A stretch of DNA of 46,325 nucleotides, taken from assembly GCF_026241155.1 (NCBI RefSeq), contig NZ_JAPFGP010000029.1:1-46325 (forward strand). The letters run 5' to 3'. The stretch comes from Paucibacter sp. PLA-PC-4 (GTDB lineage Bacteria; Pseudomonadota; Gammaproteobacteria; Burkholderiales; Burkholderiaceae_C). The notes under the pieces were generated by a model. That model was given only the letters and a program-made list of their open reading frames with translations. It was not told the origin of the DNA and did no database searches. The position numbers were made by a program, and so were the translations under genes. This document shows positions 32,828 through 42,100 of the stretch, piece after piece (the first letter of the stretch is position 1; each line of letters begins with the position of its first letter).

Positions 32828-33400
32828 TCAGCGCGGCTGGTCCAGTGCCAGATTGAGCTTGAGCACATGCACGCGCGGCTCGCCCAGCACCGCCAGGTCG
32901 CGGCCCTCGGTGTTGGCTGCGATCAGGCGCTGCACCTCGGCCAGCGGCAGGCCGCGCTCGCGCGCCACACGGGCGGCCTGGTAGCGAGCGGCGGCCATCG
33001 AGATGTGCGGGTCCAGGCCGCTGGCCGAGGCCGTGACCAGATCGGCCGGCACCGCCGCCGTGTTGCCCGGATCGGCGGCGTGCAGCGCGGCGATGCGAGC
33101 CTTGACGGCATCGGCCAGCGCCGGGTTCATCGGCCCCTGGTTGGAGCCGCCGGAGCCAGCCGCGTTATTGGCCATAGGTCCGGTGGCCGAGGGACGGCCC
33201 CAGAAGTACTTGGGCGAACTGAAGCTCTGACCGATCAGCTCGGAGCCGACCGCCTTGCCCCCCTGCTCGATCAGGCTACCCGCGGCCTGTTTCGGGAACA
33301 GCGACTGGCCGACGCCGGTGACGGCCAAGGGATAGAGCAGACCGGTGATCGCGCTGAGCAGCACGAAGCTCACGAGCGCGGGACGAAGATGGGCTTTCAT
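32828..33400 (-). CDS. kdpC: Potassium-transporting ATPase subunit KdpC
   Basis: 190 residues. A single N-terminal membrane helix ([20 protein letters not shown]) is followed by a periplasmic domain with [19 protein letters not shown] and [20 protein letters not shown], both conserved in KdpC. It stabilises the KdpAB complex and helps ATP binding or coupling. It starts 10 bases after the kdpB stop. Length and motifs are normal. Confidence 0.93.
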   Translation of the reverse strand: MKAHLRPALVSFVLLSAITGLLYPLAVTGVGQSLFPKQAAGSLIEQGGKAVGSELIGQSFSSPKYFWGRPSATGPMANNAAGSGGSNQGPMNPALADAVKARIAALHAADPGNTAAVPADLVTASASGLDPHISMAAARYQAARVARERGLPLAEVQRLIAANTEGRDLAVLGEPRVHVLKLNLALDQPR

Positions 33401-33410
33401 GGCAAGCTCC

Positions 33411-35510
33411 TCAAATCAGATGGGTGGCGACCAGGAACAGGTCGATGGCCTTGATGCCGACAAAGGGCACGATCAGGCCGCCGAGGCCGTAGATGGCCAG
33501 ATTGCGGCGCAGCAGCGCGGCCGCGCCGATGGCGCGGTAAGGCACGCCCTTCAGGGCCAGCGGGATCAGCGCAATGATGATCAGCGCGTTGAAGATCACC
33601 GCCGACAGAATGGCCGAGCTGGGGCTGTGCAAGCCCATCACATTCAGCGAGGCCAGCTGCGGATAGACGCCGACAAACATCGCCGGGATGATGGCGAAGT
33701 ACTTGGCCACATCGTTGGCAATCGAGAAGGTGGTCAGGGAGCCGCGCGTCATCAAGAGCTGCTTGCCGGTCTCGACGATCTCCAGCAGCTTGGTGGGGTT
33801 GGAGTCCAGGTCCACCATATTGCCGGCCTCCTTGGCGGCCTGGGTGCCGGTGTTCATCGCCACGGCGACATCGGCCTGGGCCAGCGCTGGCGCATCATTG
33901 GTGCCGTCGCCGGTCATCGCCACCAGGCGGCCTTCGCCCTGGTAGTCGCGTATCAGCTTGAGCTTGGCCTCGGGTGTAGCCTCAGCCAGGAAGTCGTCGA
34001 CGCCGGCCTCGGCCGCGATCGCTGCGGCGGTCAGCTTGTTGTCGCCGGTGATCATCACGGTCTTGATGCCCATGCGGCGAAGCTCGGCAAAGCGCTCCTT
34101 GATGCCGCCCTTGACGATGTCCTTGAGCTCAACGGCACCCATCACCTTGGCACCATCGCAGACGACCAGCGGCGTGCTGCCGCGCCGCGCGATCTCGTCG
34201 ATGGCCTGGCTGACTTCCTTGGGGAAGCTGCCACCCAGGGCCTCGACATGGCGGCGGATCGCATCGCCGGCGCCTTTGCGGATCTGTCGCTGCTGCTGCG
34301 CATGCGAGCCGAGGTCGACGCCGCTCATGCGGGTCTGCGCGGTGAAGGCAACGAACTGCGCATCCAGGCCCGAGAGCTCGCGCTCGCGCAGATTGAAGCG
34401 GGTCTTGGCCAGCACCACGATGCTGCGACCCTCCGGTGTCTCATCGGCCAGCGACGCCAGCTGAGCCGCATCGGCCAGCTGCTGCTCACTCACGCCGGGC
34501 GCCGGCACGAACAGGCTGGCCTGGCGATTGCCCAAGGTGATGGTGCCGGTCTTGTCCAGCATCAGCACGTCCACGTCGCCGGCCGCCTCGACGGCGCGGC
34601 CCGAGGTCGCGATCACATTGGCCTGCATCATGCGGCTCATGCCGGCCACACCGATGGCCGACAGCAAGCCGCCGATGGTGGTCGGGATCAGGCAGACCAG
34701 CAGCGCGATCAGCGCGGTGATCGACACCACGGTGCCCGCGCCGGCTGCCTCGACGCTGAAGACCGAGAACGGCAGCAAGGTCACAGTGACGACCAGGAAG
34801 ACCAGGGTCAGCGCCACCAGCAAGATCGTCAACGCGATCTCGTTGGGCGTTTTCTGGCGCTTGGCGCCCTCCACCATCGCGATCATGCGGTCGAGGAAGG
34901 ACTCACCGGGATTGACGGCGATGCGCACCACCAGCCAGTCCGACAGCACGCGGGTGCCGCCGGTGACCGAGGAGAAATCGCCGCCCGACTCGCGGATGAC
35001 CGGTGCCGACTCGCCGGTAATGGCGCTCTCGTCCACCGAGGCCACGCCCTCGATCACCTCACCGTCCAGCGGAATCAGGTCACCGGCCTCGACCAGCACG
35101 ACCGCGCCCTTGCGCAACTCATCGGACTGCAGAGGATGCCATTTGGCGCCGTGCCTGGGTTCCTCAAGCTTCTTGGCCCAGGTCTTGGTCTTCAGGCCGC
35201 GCAGCGACGCGGCCTGCGCCTTGCTGCGACCCTCGGCCATCGCTTCGGCGAAGTTGGCAAACAGCACCGTGAACCACAGCCACAGCGCGATGGCCAGCAT
35301 GAAGACGGATCCCTCGGTGCCGGCGACGGCCGAATCCTTCAGGCTGGCCAGCCACAGCACGCTGGTCAGGACGGCGCCGACGTAGACGACGAACATCACC
35401 GGGTTGCGCCACTGCGTGCGCGGGTCCAGCTTGCCAAAGGAGGCCGCGACGGCCGGCTTGAGCAAGGCGGGATCGAGGAAAGAGAGTTTGTTGTTGTCTT
35501 GTGTCGTCAT
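33411..35510 (-). CDS. kdpB: Potassium-transporting P-type ATPase subunit KdpB
   Basis: 699 residues, the catalytic subunit that hydrolyses ATP to drive KdpA. It has the phosphorylation motif DKTGT with Asp319, TGES in the actuator domain (165-168), the membrane Pro motif LIPTTIGGL (274-282) and the hinge [17 protein letters not shown]. The ATG at 35510 follows kdpA by two bases. A longer frame upstream would run inside kdpA and is rejected. The motifs are intact, so the enzyme should be active. Confidence 0.95.
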   Translation of the reverse strand: MTTQDNNKLSFLDPALLKPAVAASFGKLDPRTQWRNPVMFVVYVGAVLTSVLWLASLKDSAVAGTEGSVFMLAIALWLWFTVLFANFAEAMAEGRSKAQAASLRGLKTKTWAKKLEEPRHGAKWHPLQSDELRKGAVVLVEAGDLIPLDGEVIEGVASVDESAITGESAPVIRESGGDFSSVTGGTRVLSDWLVVRIAVNPGESFLDRMIAMVEGAKRQKTPNEIALTILLVALTLVFLVVTVTLLPFSVFSVEAAGAGTVVSITALIALLVCLIPTTIGGLLSAIGVAGMSRMMQANVIATSGRAVEAAGDVDVLMLDKTGTITLGNRQASLFVPAPGVSEQQLADAAQLASLADETPEGRSIVVLAKTRFNLRERELSGLDAQFVAFTAQTRMSGVDLGSHAQQQRQIRKGAGDAIRRHVEALGGSFPKEVSQAIDEIARRGSTPLVVCDGAKVMGAVELKDIVKGGIKERFAELRRMGIKTVMITGDNKLTAAAIAAEAGVDDFLAEATPEAKLKLIRDYQGEGRLVAMTGDGTNDAPALAQADVAVAMNTGTQAAKEAGNMVDLDSNPTKLLEIVETGKQLLMTRGSLTTFSIANDVAKYFAIIPAMFVGVYPQLASLNVMGLHSPSSAILSAVIFNALIIIALIPLALKGVPYRAIGAAALLRRNLAIYGLGGLIVPFVGIKAIDLFLVATHLI

Positions 35511-35512
35511 GA

Positions 35513-37291
35513 TCAGACTCCCCACAGCGTCAGATGCTCGGCAATCGGCCCGAGCGCCAGTGCAGGGACATAGTTCAGCAAGCCCACCAGCAGCACCGTG
35601 CCTATGAGCAGCACGATGAACAGCGGGCCGTGCGTGGGCATCGAGCCGCTGGTCTGCGGGATGCGTTTCTTGGCGGCCAGACTGCCGGCGATCGCCAGCA
35701 CCGGCACGATCACGCCGAAGCGGCCCAACCACATCGCAACACCGAGCAACGTGTTGTAGAAGGGCGTGTTGGCCGACAGGCCGGCGAAGGCGCTGCCGTT
35801 GTTATTGGCGGCCGAGGTCAGCGCATACAGCACCTCGGAAAATCCATGGGCACCCGGGTTCAGGATGCCGGCCTTGCCCGCCGTGGCCAGCACCGCGATG
35901 GCCGTGCCGACCAACACGACAATGGGCGTGATCAGGATGGCGATGGACACCATCTTCATCTCATGAGGCTCAATCTTCTTGCCCAGGTATTCGGGCGTGC
36001 GGCCGATCATCAGGCCGGCGATGAAGACGGCCAGCAACGCGAACACCAGCATGCCGTACAGACCGGTGCCGACGCCGCCGAACACCACCTCGCCCAATTG
36101 CATCATCACCAGCGGCACCATGCCGCCTAGCGGCGTCATCGAGTCGTGCATCGAATTGACCGCACCACAGGAAGCGGCCGTCGTGACCACCGCAAACAGG
36201 CTGCTGGCATTGATGCCGAAACGGGTCTCCTTGCCCTCCATATTGCCGACACCGGCCTCGACGCCCAGAGCCGTCAGCGCCGGGTTGCCGGCCTGCTCGG
36301 CGCTGGTCGCCGCGAACACCGCCGCGACAAACATCAGGCTCATCGCCGCCAGCACCGCCACACCCTGGCGAGAGTCGCCCACCATGCGGCCGAACATGAA
36401 GCACAGCGCCGCCGGGATCAGGAAGATCGCCAGCATCTGCACCAGGTTGGACAGCGGGGTCGGGTTCTCGAAGGGATGCGCCGAGTTGGCATTGAAGAAA
36501 CCGCCCCCGTTGGTGCCCAGCATCTTGATTGCCAGCTGCGAGGCAGCCGGACCCATCGCCAGAGTCTGGGTGGTGGTCTGGACATCGTCCATCAAGACCT
36601 GACCCTGCGCGTCTTTGAGCGGCTGAGCGTCGGCGCCGAGCTTGGGCGTCTGGTAACTGGTGGCTTCAACGGTGCTCAGCTCTTTGTAGGCGTCGAAGTT
36701 CTGGATCACGCCCTGGCCGACAAAGAAGATCGCCAGCACAAAGGCGATCGGCAGCAGCACCCACAGGGTGATGCGGCTCAGATCGGCCCAGAAGTTGCCG
36801 ATGGTGGCCAGGCTTTTGCCGGCGAAACCGCGGATCAGCGCGAAAACCACGGCGATGCCGGTGGCGGCCGAGACGAAGTTCTGCACCGTCAGCGCCAGCA
36901 TCTGGCTCAGATAACTCATCGCGGACTCGCCGCCATAGCCCTGCCAGTTGGTGTTGGTGACGAAGCTGATCGCGGTGTTGAAGGCCGAGTCGGGCGTGAT
37001 CGCCGCCATGCCTTGCGGATTCAGCGGCAGCAGCCCCTGAAAGCGCTGCAGCGCATAGACCGCCAGCACGCCGATGAAATTGAACAGCAGCAGCGCGATC
37101 GCATACTGCTTCCAGTGCATGCCATCGGCCGGCTTGACACCGGCCAGCCGGAACAGCCCACCCTCGACTGCGCCCATCCAGCGCGGCAGGCGGCCCTCGG
37201 CCACCCGGTGCAGCCAGCCAGCCAGCGGCCAGGCCGCCAGCAGCAGCAAGGCCATGAACAGGCCAAGATTGATCCATGCCAAGGAGTTCAT
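35513..37291 (-). CDS. kdpA: Potassium-transporting ATPase subunit KdpA
   Basis: 592 residues and about ten membrane helices, the K+-binding subunit related to Trk/Ktr channels. The first selectivity loop is seen in [14 protein letters not shown] (110-123), with similar Gly-rich loops later ([36 protein letters not shown] and [15 protein letters not shown]). The ATG at 37291 is one base after the kdpF stop. A longer frame reaching 37360 overlaps kdpF and is rejected. Length and loops are normal. Confidence 0.95.
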   Translation of the reverse strand: MNSLAWINLGLFMALLLLAAWPLAGWLHRVAEGRLPRWMGAVEGGLFRLAGVKPADGMHWKQYAIALLLFNFIGVLAVYALQRFQGLLPLNPQGMAAITPDSAFNTAISFVTNTNWQGYGGESAMSYLSQMLALTVQNFVSAATGIAVVFALIRGFAGKSLATIGNFWADLSRITLWVLLPIAFVLAIFFVGQGVIQNFDAYKELSTVEATSYQTPKLGADAQPLKDAQGQVLMDDVQTTTQTLAMGPAASQLAIKMLGTNGGGFFNANSAHPFENPTPLSNLVQMLAIFLIPAALCFMFGRMVGDSRQGVAVLAAMSLMFVAAVFAATSAEQAGNPALTALGVEAGVGNMEGKETRFGINASSLFAVVTTAASCGAVNSMHDSMTPLGGMVPLVMMQLGEVVFGGVGTGLYGMLVFALLAVFIAGLMIGRTPEYLGKKIEPHEMKMVSIAILITPIVVLVGTAIAVLATAGKAGILNPGAHGFSEVLYALTSAANNNGSAFAGLSANTPFYNTLLGVAMWLGRFGVIVPVLAIAGSLAAKKRIPQTSGSMPTHGPLFIVLLIGTVLLVGLLNYVPALALGPIAEHLTLWGV

Positions 37292-37292
37292 C

Positions 37293-37382
37293 TCAGAACT
37301 CCTCGGCGCGGAACAATGCCACGACCAGATAGACAAACAAGCCAGCGGCCACCAGGCCACTGACGATATAGAGCCCGCTCAT
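37293..37382 (-). CDS. kdpF: Small membrane subunit KdpF (29 aa)
   Basis: A 29-residue peptide starting [20 protein letters not shown] and ending in an acidic tail (RAEEF). It is essentially one membrane helix, as KdpF is, and stabilises the KdpABC complex. Its stop precedes the kdpA ATG by one base. Its ATG overlaps the stop of a still smaller upstream ORF (ATGA). Confidence 0.88.
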   Translation of the reverse strand: MSGLYIVSGLVAAGLFVYLVVALFRAEEF

Positions 37383-37477
37383 TGCTTGCCGCCCTCCAGC
37401 CTGTGGCTGGCAGCGGCTAGGCCGAGGGCCAAGCCGAACAGCGCCAGGCTCAAGCCCAGAAATACCCAATCCATCAT
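37379..37477 (-). CDS. Unannotated 32-residue membrane peptide upstream of kdpF
   Basis: On the minus strand ATG ATG starts a 32-codon frame, MMDWVFLGLSLALFGLALGL and then [12 protein letters not shown]. It is a single hydrophobic helix with a charged tail, very like KdpF in design. Its TGA overlaps the kdpF ATG in an ATGA, typical of translationally coupled operon genes. There is no strong ribosome-binding site. Similar tiny ORFs may precede kdpF in other Proteobacteria, but I cannot check this. It may be an accessory Kdp peptide or only a leader. Confidence 0.5.
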   Translation of the reverse strand: MMDWVFLGLSLALFGLALGLAAASHRLEGGKQ

Positions 37478-37546
37478 CTTGTGCTCACACGCTCAGTTGA
37501 GATGTGCAGAGCTTAGGAATTGGGGCCTCAGCTTGTCGTAGAAGCT

Positions 37547-37574
37547 GGGGTGGGCGGTATCAAGATCGTATAAA
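37547..37574 (-). promoter_or_regulatory. KdpE-box-like operator and kdp promoter region
   Basis: On the minus strand TTTATACGATCTTGATACC followed by GCCCACCCC resembles the E. coli KdpE site (TTTATAC, a T-rich spacer, then ACACCCCGCCC). It lies about 70-100 bases before the first small ORF and nowhere else in this gap. The similarity is by eye from memory of the E. coli site. Confidence 0.5.
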
Positions 37575-37612
37575 GACGGGCGTCGGCGCGGCCCAGGGTG
37601 TGACGCAACAAC

Positions 37613-37930
37613 TCAGTGGAAGTCAGTTTCTCGCTGATGGCGGACCGCCCCAATGACGACGGTTCGAGCATCGGCGATCTCAAACATCGCCACGTATCCG
37701 GTCGCCTCAAAGGGAATGACCAGTTCACGGACCAAGCCGCTGCCACCCACCTTGCGGCAACTGAAGGGACTGACGCGCAGGAAGGATGGGGCTTGCTCGG
37801 TGGCATCAATCGCCCGCTCGGGAATGTCTAGATCGCCGGCCGCGCTGTGCAACTCGCGCTCATCAGCGTGGCTGAAAAGCCGCTGCAGATCCTCTTCAGC
37901 CTCAGGACTGAAGAAGACCTGGTAAGTCAT
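37613..37930 (-). CDS. ParE/RelE-superfamily toxin
   Basis: 105 residues beginning MTYQVFFSPEAEEDLQRLFS, the usual N-terminal strand and helix of ParE/RelE toxins. The C-terminal strands VAMFEIADARTVVIGAVRHQ carry the conserved Arg and His region. The middle holds RVSPFSCRKVGGSGLVRELV, a typical insertion in this subfamily. ParE toxins attack gyrase and RelE toxins attack ribosome-bound mRNA; I cannot tell which activity applies. The gene overlaps the antitoxin stop by 4 bp. Confidence 0.85.
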   Translation of the reverse strand: MTYQVFFSPEAEEDLQRLFSHADERELHSAAGDLDIPERAIDATEQAPSFLRVSPFSCRKVGGSGLVRELVIPFEATGYVAMFEIADARTVVIGAVRHQRETDFH

Positions 37931-38206
37931 GCCGTCTGCGCCCTCTTCTTGCGCGCCTGCGCCACCCTGGCTCGCAGCTTGGCGATCACGGCGTCGGCCG
38001 GGATCCCATCGCCAGCCTCCACCGTTGGCTTGATCGCAGCCAGGCTGCGGCGAACAAACTCCGCGTGCTCACGGCGCCGGGTCACTTCGCCCCGCACGGC
38101 CTTCTCGACCAGCGCGGCCATGGTTTCGCCCTCTTCGAGCGCCTGTTCCATCTCCTCACGAAACTCGGGCTCGATGCGTGCCGGGGGGGATGGTCGCTGA
38201 TTTCAT
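37927..38206 (-). pseudogene. Cognate antitoxin with a frameshift in a C tract near its start
   Basis: The open part (from 38151) reads MEQALEEGETMAALVEKAVR and onward, a helical antitoxin with the DNA-binding start missing. Upstream, an ATG at 38206 gives MKSATIPP and then leaves the frame, because a run of seven C (38183-38189 on the plus strand, as G) is one base too long. With six C the protein would read MKSATIPPARIEPEFREEME and join the open part, giving about 92 residues and the usual antitoxin N-terminus. This is either a real loss, slippage-prone expression or a sequencing error. Translation could also start at 38151. Confidence 0.65.
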
Positions 38207-38208
38207 GC

Positions 38209-38238
38209 GTCGCTGTATCGCCGATGCGATACAGCGAC
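38209..38238. promoter_or_regulatory. Toxin-antitoxin operator: 12-bp perfect inverted repeat
   Basis: GTCGCTGTATCG (38209-38220) and CGATACAGCGAC (38227-38238) are exact complements around CCGATG. The repeat ends two bases before the antitoxin ATG at 38206, where the antitoxin would be expected to repress its own operon. A TTGTCG/CGATAC pair could serve as -35/-10, which would make the transcript nearly leaderless. Confidence 0.7.
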
Positions 38239-38276
38239 AATAGAGCTACGGTTGAATATGCGCAAGGCGGTGACGC

Positions 38277-39278
38277 TCAGCGTATCGGCGCCAGCGAGCG
38301 CAAGGCCTTGACCGCGCCCTCGCCCATCGCGGCGCCGAAGCGCTTGGCCAGGCGTTCAGCGACGTTGTCGCGCGGCGTGTAGTCGATCACTTCCTCGGCC
38401 TTGATGACCTCGCGGGCCACGTAGTCGAGGCTGCCCAGATGGTCGGCCAGGCCCAGCTTGACGGCCTCCTCGCCGTTCCAAAACAGGCCCGAGAAGGTCT
38501 CAGGGGTTTCCTTCAGGCGCTTGCCGCGGCCGTCCTTGACGATCTTGATGAACTGGCGATGGATCTGGTCCAGCATGGCCTGGGCGTAGGCGCGCTGGGC
38601 CTCGTCCTCGGGCGAGAACGGGTCCAGCATGCCCTTGTTGGCGCCGGCTGTGATCAGGCGGCGCTCGACGCCCAGCTTGTCCATCAGGCCGGTGAAGCCG
38701 AAGCCGTCCATGAGCACGCCGATGGAGCCAACCACCGAGGCCTTGTCCACATAGATCTCGTCGGCGGCGGCAGCGATGTAGTAGGCGCCGGAGGCGCAGA
38801 TCTCCTCGACCACCGCGTAGACCTTCTTGCCATGCTTGGCCTTCAGGCGCAGGATTTCGTCGTAAACGATGCCGGCCTGCACCGGGCTGCCGCCCGGCGA
38901 GTTGATGCGCAGCACCACGGCCTGGGCGCCCTGGTCCTCGAAGGCGCTCTTCAGCGCCGACAGCATCAGCTCTGCGCTGGCCTCGGTATCGACGGCGATC
39001 TCGCCGCGTACCTCGACCAAGGCGGTGTGCGGCGTGTTCGGCGCGGTACCGACCTGGCGCTGCGCCAGCAGCAGCCACAGCACCGCCACGACCAGCACCA
39101 GCCAGGCCAGCCGGAAAAACACACGCCAGCGGCGCTCGCTGCGGCGGTCGCGCAGATAGTCGCGGGCAAACTGGGCCAGCACGGCCTCTTGGCTGGCGGG
39201 CGCGCCGGACTCAGAGGCCCGGGCCGGGCTGCCGATCGGGTCGGGGATGGCTTGCGGCAAGTCGTCGTTGGGATTCAT
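38277..39278 (-). CDS. sppA: Signal peptide peptidase SppA, S49 family
   Basis: 333 residues, one S49 domain (the short SppA type). A cytoplasmic N-terminus is followed by one membrane helix at about 52-72 (FFRLAWLVLVVAVLWLLLAQ). The protease domain has the nucleophile Ser163 (EEICASGAYYIAAAAD) and the general base Lys215 (GANKGMLDPF), plus the conserved RINSPGGSP (124-132). It degrades leftover signal peptides in the membrane. It is last in the rluC operon, 15 bases after the Rieske gene. Confidence 0.93.
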   Translation of the reverse strand: MNPNDDLPQAIPDPIGSPARASESGAPASQEAVLAQFARDYLRDRRSERRWRVFFRLAWLVLVVAVLWLLLAQRQVGTAPNTPHTALVEVRGEIAVDTEASAELMLSALKSAFEDQGAQAVVLRINSPGGSPVQAGIVYDEILRLKAKHGKKVYAVVEEICASGAYYIAAAADEIYVDKASVVGSIGVLMDGFGFTGLMDKLGVERRLITAGANKGMLDPFSPEDEAQRAYAQAMLDQIHRQFIKIVKDGRGKRLKETPETFSGLFWNGEEAVKLGLADHLGSLDYVAREVIKAEEVIDYTPRDNVAERLAKRFGAAMGEGAVKALRSLAPIR

Positions 39279-39293
39279 GCGGAGTTCGTTTTC

Positions 39294-39686
39294 TTACTCG
39301 TCAAAAGCCGGTTTGGTGTCGCGGGAAGGATACCAATAGACCTGGCCCTGGCGTTCCTCGACCTCAATCTTGGTCAGGCCCATGCGGCCGCACATGCCGC
39401 TCACACAGCGCCCCGTCAGCGGATCGTAAACCGCGCCATGGATGGAGCACATGATGTACTGCTTGTCGCCGTCGAGAAACTCGCCCTCCTGCCAGTCCAT
39501 CTCGGTGGGCACATGGGCGCAGCGGTTGAGATAGGCCACCACCTGGCCGTCGAAGCGCAGCGCGAAGGCGCGCGCCGGCTCGCGCCATTGCAGCACGTCG
39601 AAGCTGTGGGCGCGGCCGCGCTCCTGCAACTCTTCAGAGCTGCACAGCGGCAGCGGATCGGGCTTTATCGTCGGGGTATCGCTCAT
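39294..39686 (-). CDS. Rieske 2Fe-2S protein
   Basis: 130 residues with one Rieske domain. The cluster ligands are Cys56 and His58 (NRCAHVP) and Cys80 and His83 (MCSIHG). The extra SGMCGRMG may stabilise the loop. It is a stand-alone ferredoxin-like protein without a membrane helix, probably an electron carrier for an unidentified oxygenase or reductase. Its ATG overlaps the phosphatase stop by 4 bp, so the two are translated in step. Its conserved place between the rluC/HAD genes and sppA in Burkholderiales suggests a housekeeping role, as yet unclear. Confidence 0.9.
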   Translation of the reverse strand: MSDTPTIKPDPLPLCSSEELQERGRAHSFDVLQWREPARAFALRFDGQVVAYLNRCAHVPTEMDWQEGEFLDGDKQYIMCSIHGAVYDPLTGRCVSGMCGRMGLTKIEVEERQGQVYWYPSRDTKPAFDE

Positions 39687-40342
39687 GCGTTCTTGATCAA
39701 CCAGTCATGCAGATCAGGCACCGAGTGCGCGATGTGCAAGGGATTGAAGGCGTCGAAGGTTTCGTGGTCGTGAGCGCCATAGCTGACACCGACGCTGGCG
39801 GTGCCGGCATTCAGCGCCATCTGCAGGTCATGGCTGGTGTCGCCGATCATCAAGGTACGCGCGGGCTCGGCGCCGAACTCGCGCATGAGCTCATGGAGCA
39901 TCTGCGGATGGGGCTTGCCGGCGGTCTCGTCGGCGGTGCGGCTGCCGTCGAACAGGCCTTGCAGCTCGACCACCTTCAGCGCTTCGTCCAGGCCGCGCCG
40001 GCTTTTGCCGGTCGCGACGGTCAGCCAGTGATGGCGAGCCTTGAGCGCCGCCAGCATCTCCAGCGTGCCATTGAACAGGGTGACCTCATGCTGGGCCGCA
40101 AAGTAATGGTGGCGATAACGCAGGCCCAGCTCCGGGTAGCGCGCCGGCTCCAGGCCTGGCACGGCATGGGCCAGCGCCTCCTGCAAGCCCATGCCGATCA
40201 CATAGCTGGCATCGGCATCGCTGGGCCTGTCCAGGCCCAGATCGACGGCGGCCGCCTGGATGCAGCGGGTGATCAAGGCGGTGGAGTCGAACAGGGTGCC
40301 GTCCCAGTCGAAGGCGATCAGGTCAAAACGTTGCGGTCTCAT
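39683..40342 (-). CDS. HAD-superfamily phosphatase (phosphoglycolate phosphatase-like)
   Basis: 219 residues. The HAD motif I is FDWDGTLFDS (Asp12 nucleophile, Asp14), motif II is in LTVATGKSRRGLD, motif III is the Lys of GKPHP, and motif IV is MIGDTSHDLQMA. An alpha-helical cap (about 20-90) places it in subfamily IA with Gph. The substrate may be 2-phosphoglycolate or another small phosphate ester. It overlaps rluC and the Rieske gene by 4 bp on either side. Confidence 0.88.
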   Translation of the reverse strand: MRPQRFDLIAFDWDGTLFDSTALITRCIQAAAVDLGLDRPSDADASYVIGMGLQEALAHAVPGLEPARYPELGLRYRHHYFAAQHEVTLFNGTLEMLAALKARHHWLTVATGKSRRGLDEALKVVELQGLFDGSRTADETAGKPHPQMLHELMREFGAEPARTLMIGDTSHDLQMALNAGTASVGVSYGAHDHETFDAFNPLHIAHSVPDLHDWLIKNA

Positions 40343-41463
40343 TGGGGCAGGCTCAGGTCTTTCAACAGCTTCTCACACTCGGGCGGCAGCGGCGCCAGCA
40401 GTTCGATCTCGGCCCCGCCGGCGGGGTGGTTGAACTTCAGCCGCTTGGCATGCAAAAACATGCGCTCGAACTTCAGCGCGCCGCGAGCCATGAGACGGTT
40501 GGCCTCGAAGTCGCCGTACTTCGGGTCACCGACGATCGGATGACCGGCATGCTGCAGATGCACCCGGATCTGGTGCGTGCGGCCGGTCTTGATGGTCACA
40601 TCGAGCAGGCTGTAACCCGCCAGCCGGCGCGCCACCCTCACCAGGCTGATCGATCGCTTGGCCTGGTCGGCCTGCGGGTCGTGAGAATTCTCGACCGCCC
40701 GCACCCAGCGCTCGCCGTCGCTGCCGGTGAACTTCAGCAGCGCCACATCGATCACCTTCTTGTTGTCGGCCCACTCACCAATGACCAGGGCCGCATAGGT
40801 CTTGCCGGTCTCCCGTTCGCGGAACTGGTCCTGCAAGGCGGTCAGCGCGCTGCGTTTCTTCGCGATCAGCAGCAGGCCTGAGGTTTCTTTGTCAAGCCGG
40901 TGCACCAATTCGAGGAACTTGGCCTCCGGCCGGGCGCGGCGCAACTGCTCGATGACGCCGAAGCTGACCCCGGAGCCGCCATGCACCGCGACGCCGGCCG
41001 GCTTGTTGACGGCAAGCAGGTGCTCGTCCTCGTAGACGACGGGGAACTCTTTGGCCGGCACGAAGTCGACCGGGGCGCTGACGCGCTCGGGCAGACGCAC
41101 CGGCGGCACCCGCACCTCGTCGCCCAGCTCCAGCCGCGTGTCGGCCTGGGCGCGGCCCTTGTTGACCCGGACCTCGCCAGCCCGGATCACGCGGTAGACA
41201 TGGGTCTTGGGCACACCCTTGAGTTCACGCAGCAGGAAATTGTCCAGCCGCTGGCCGGCCGAGTTTTCGTCGATCAACACACGGCGCACGGCAGGTGCTG
41301 GCGCGGGCCCGACAGCCACCGGTGCGATCTTGGCCGGCGTAGTGGGCACGCGCTCACCGCGCGACGCCGGCCCATGGGCCGGCCTCCTGGTTTGTGCTGA
41401 TGCGGCTGTGGCGGGCTTGCCAGCTGGCCTGGCCTTATTAGCCCTTATAATGTTGCGAACCAC
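40339..41463 (-). CDS. rluC: 23S rRNA pseudouridine synthase RluC
   Basis: 374 residues from a GTG at 41463. A disordered Pro/Ala/Arg-rich N-terminus is followed by an S4 RNA-binding domain at about 68-121 (SAGQRLDNFLLRELKGVPKT). The catalytic domain has LVHRLDKETSGLL, with the catalytic Asp191, and the later KTGRTHQIRVHLQHAGHPI. RluC forms pseudouridines at 955, 2504 and 2580 of E. coli 23S rRNA. A frame open to 41700 contains repetitive, unlikely coding sequence, so I start at the GTG before RNIIRANKARP. It is divergent from rne, a typical betaproteobacterial arrangement. Confidence 0.88.
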   Translation of the reverse strand: MVRNIIRANKARPAGKPATAASAQTRRPAHGPASRGERVPTTPAKIAPVAVGPAPAPAVRRVLIDENSAGQRLDNFLLRELKGVPKTHVYRVIRAGEVRVNKGRAQADTRLELGDEVRVPPVRLPERVSAPVDFVPAKEFPVVYEDEHLLAVNKPAGVAVHGGSGVSFGVIEQLRRARPEAKFLELVHRLDKETSGLLLIAKKRSALTALQDQFRERETGKTYAALVIGEWADNKKVIDVALLKFTGSDGERWVRAVENSHDPQADQAKRSISLVRVARRLAGYSLLDVTIKTGRTHQIRVHLQHAGHPIVGDPKYGDFEANRLMARGALKFERMFLHAKRLKFNHPAGGAEIELLAPLPPECEKLLKDLSLPQ

Positions 41464-42100
41464 AATTGCGCCGTAAGTGTTTGATTTGCCTGATTTTAGC
41501 GGGCACGGCAGCGAATGGCGCGGGCGTGGTGGCACGGCGTAAGCCGGGCCAACAATCGGTGATGCAACGCGCAGGGCAATAAGCGGGCCCCATCCCCAAG
41601 TGAGGGGGCGGCTTCGAGTCCTGCGTGGAAGCGCAGACGTAGAAAGAGCCACGCCGTCTCGGGCCCCCGGATTTCGGGCGCAGGAGCCGGCACAAGACAA
41701 GGTTTACACCGCGCAAGGCCCGTCGATCCAGTATCTGACGACCTTGTGCCAGCGTTCCAGTAGTCCTCGCGGATGAGCCCTCTGACCTCCCCTACCCCCC
41801 ACCGCTCGCAAGCGCTGCCCCGGCATCATGCCGCTGAGGCCGGACTGCGCAGCCGTGGCCGGGCCGCGCTATCAGCGCGTCCAGGGGCCAGAGGTGATGC
41901 ACCGCCTGCTGCCACGCGCGCGCCAACGCTGCTGGTTTGATCGCTAACGATCACCAACAGTCCAGGGCGATTCCTTCCTCGGTTCCTCCACGTTTGTACG
42001 TGCATCGAAGAGTCGCCCACTGACAGGGTCAGGGGCGACGTGAGTGATGCTGCGCGTTTGAAGGTCCTCCAAAGACCAAAAACGCGCCAGGAGTGACGAC
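41464..42100 (+). promoter_or_regulatory. rluC/rne intergenic region with structured rne leader
   Basis: 637 bases without a gene. The right half is probably the long 5' leader that RNase E uses to control its own mRNA. It contains several hairpins: GGCACAAG (41689-41696) pairing with 41743-41750, TGATCG-CTAA-CGATCA (41938-41953), and a strong stem GTCGCCC/CTGAC with GTCAG/GGGCGAC (42012-42039). A ribosome-binding site CCAGGAG precedes the ATG. The E. coli leader regulates by hairpins hp2/hp3; equivalence here is inference. Confidence 0.5.

Noticed and set aside
33345-35573. A 742-codon plus-strand frame opposite kdpB
   Set aside because: KdpB on the minus strand has all P-type ATPase motifs. 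The opposite frame is His/Gln/Asp-rich filler.
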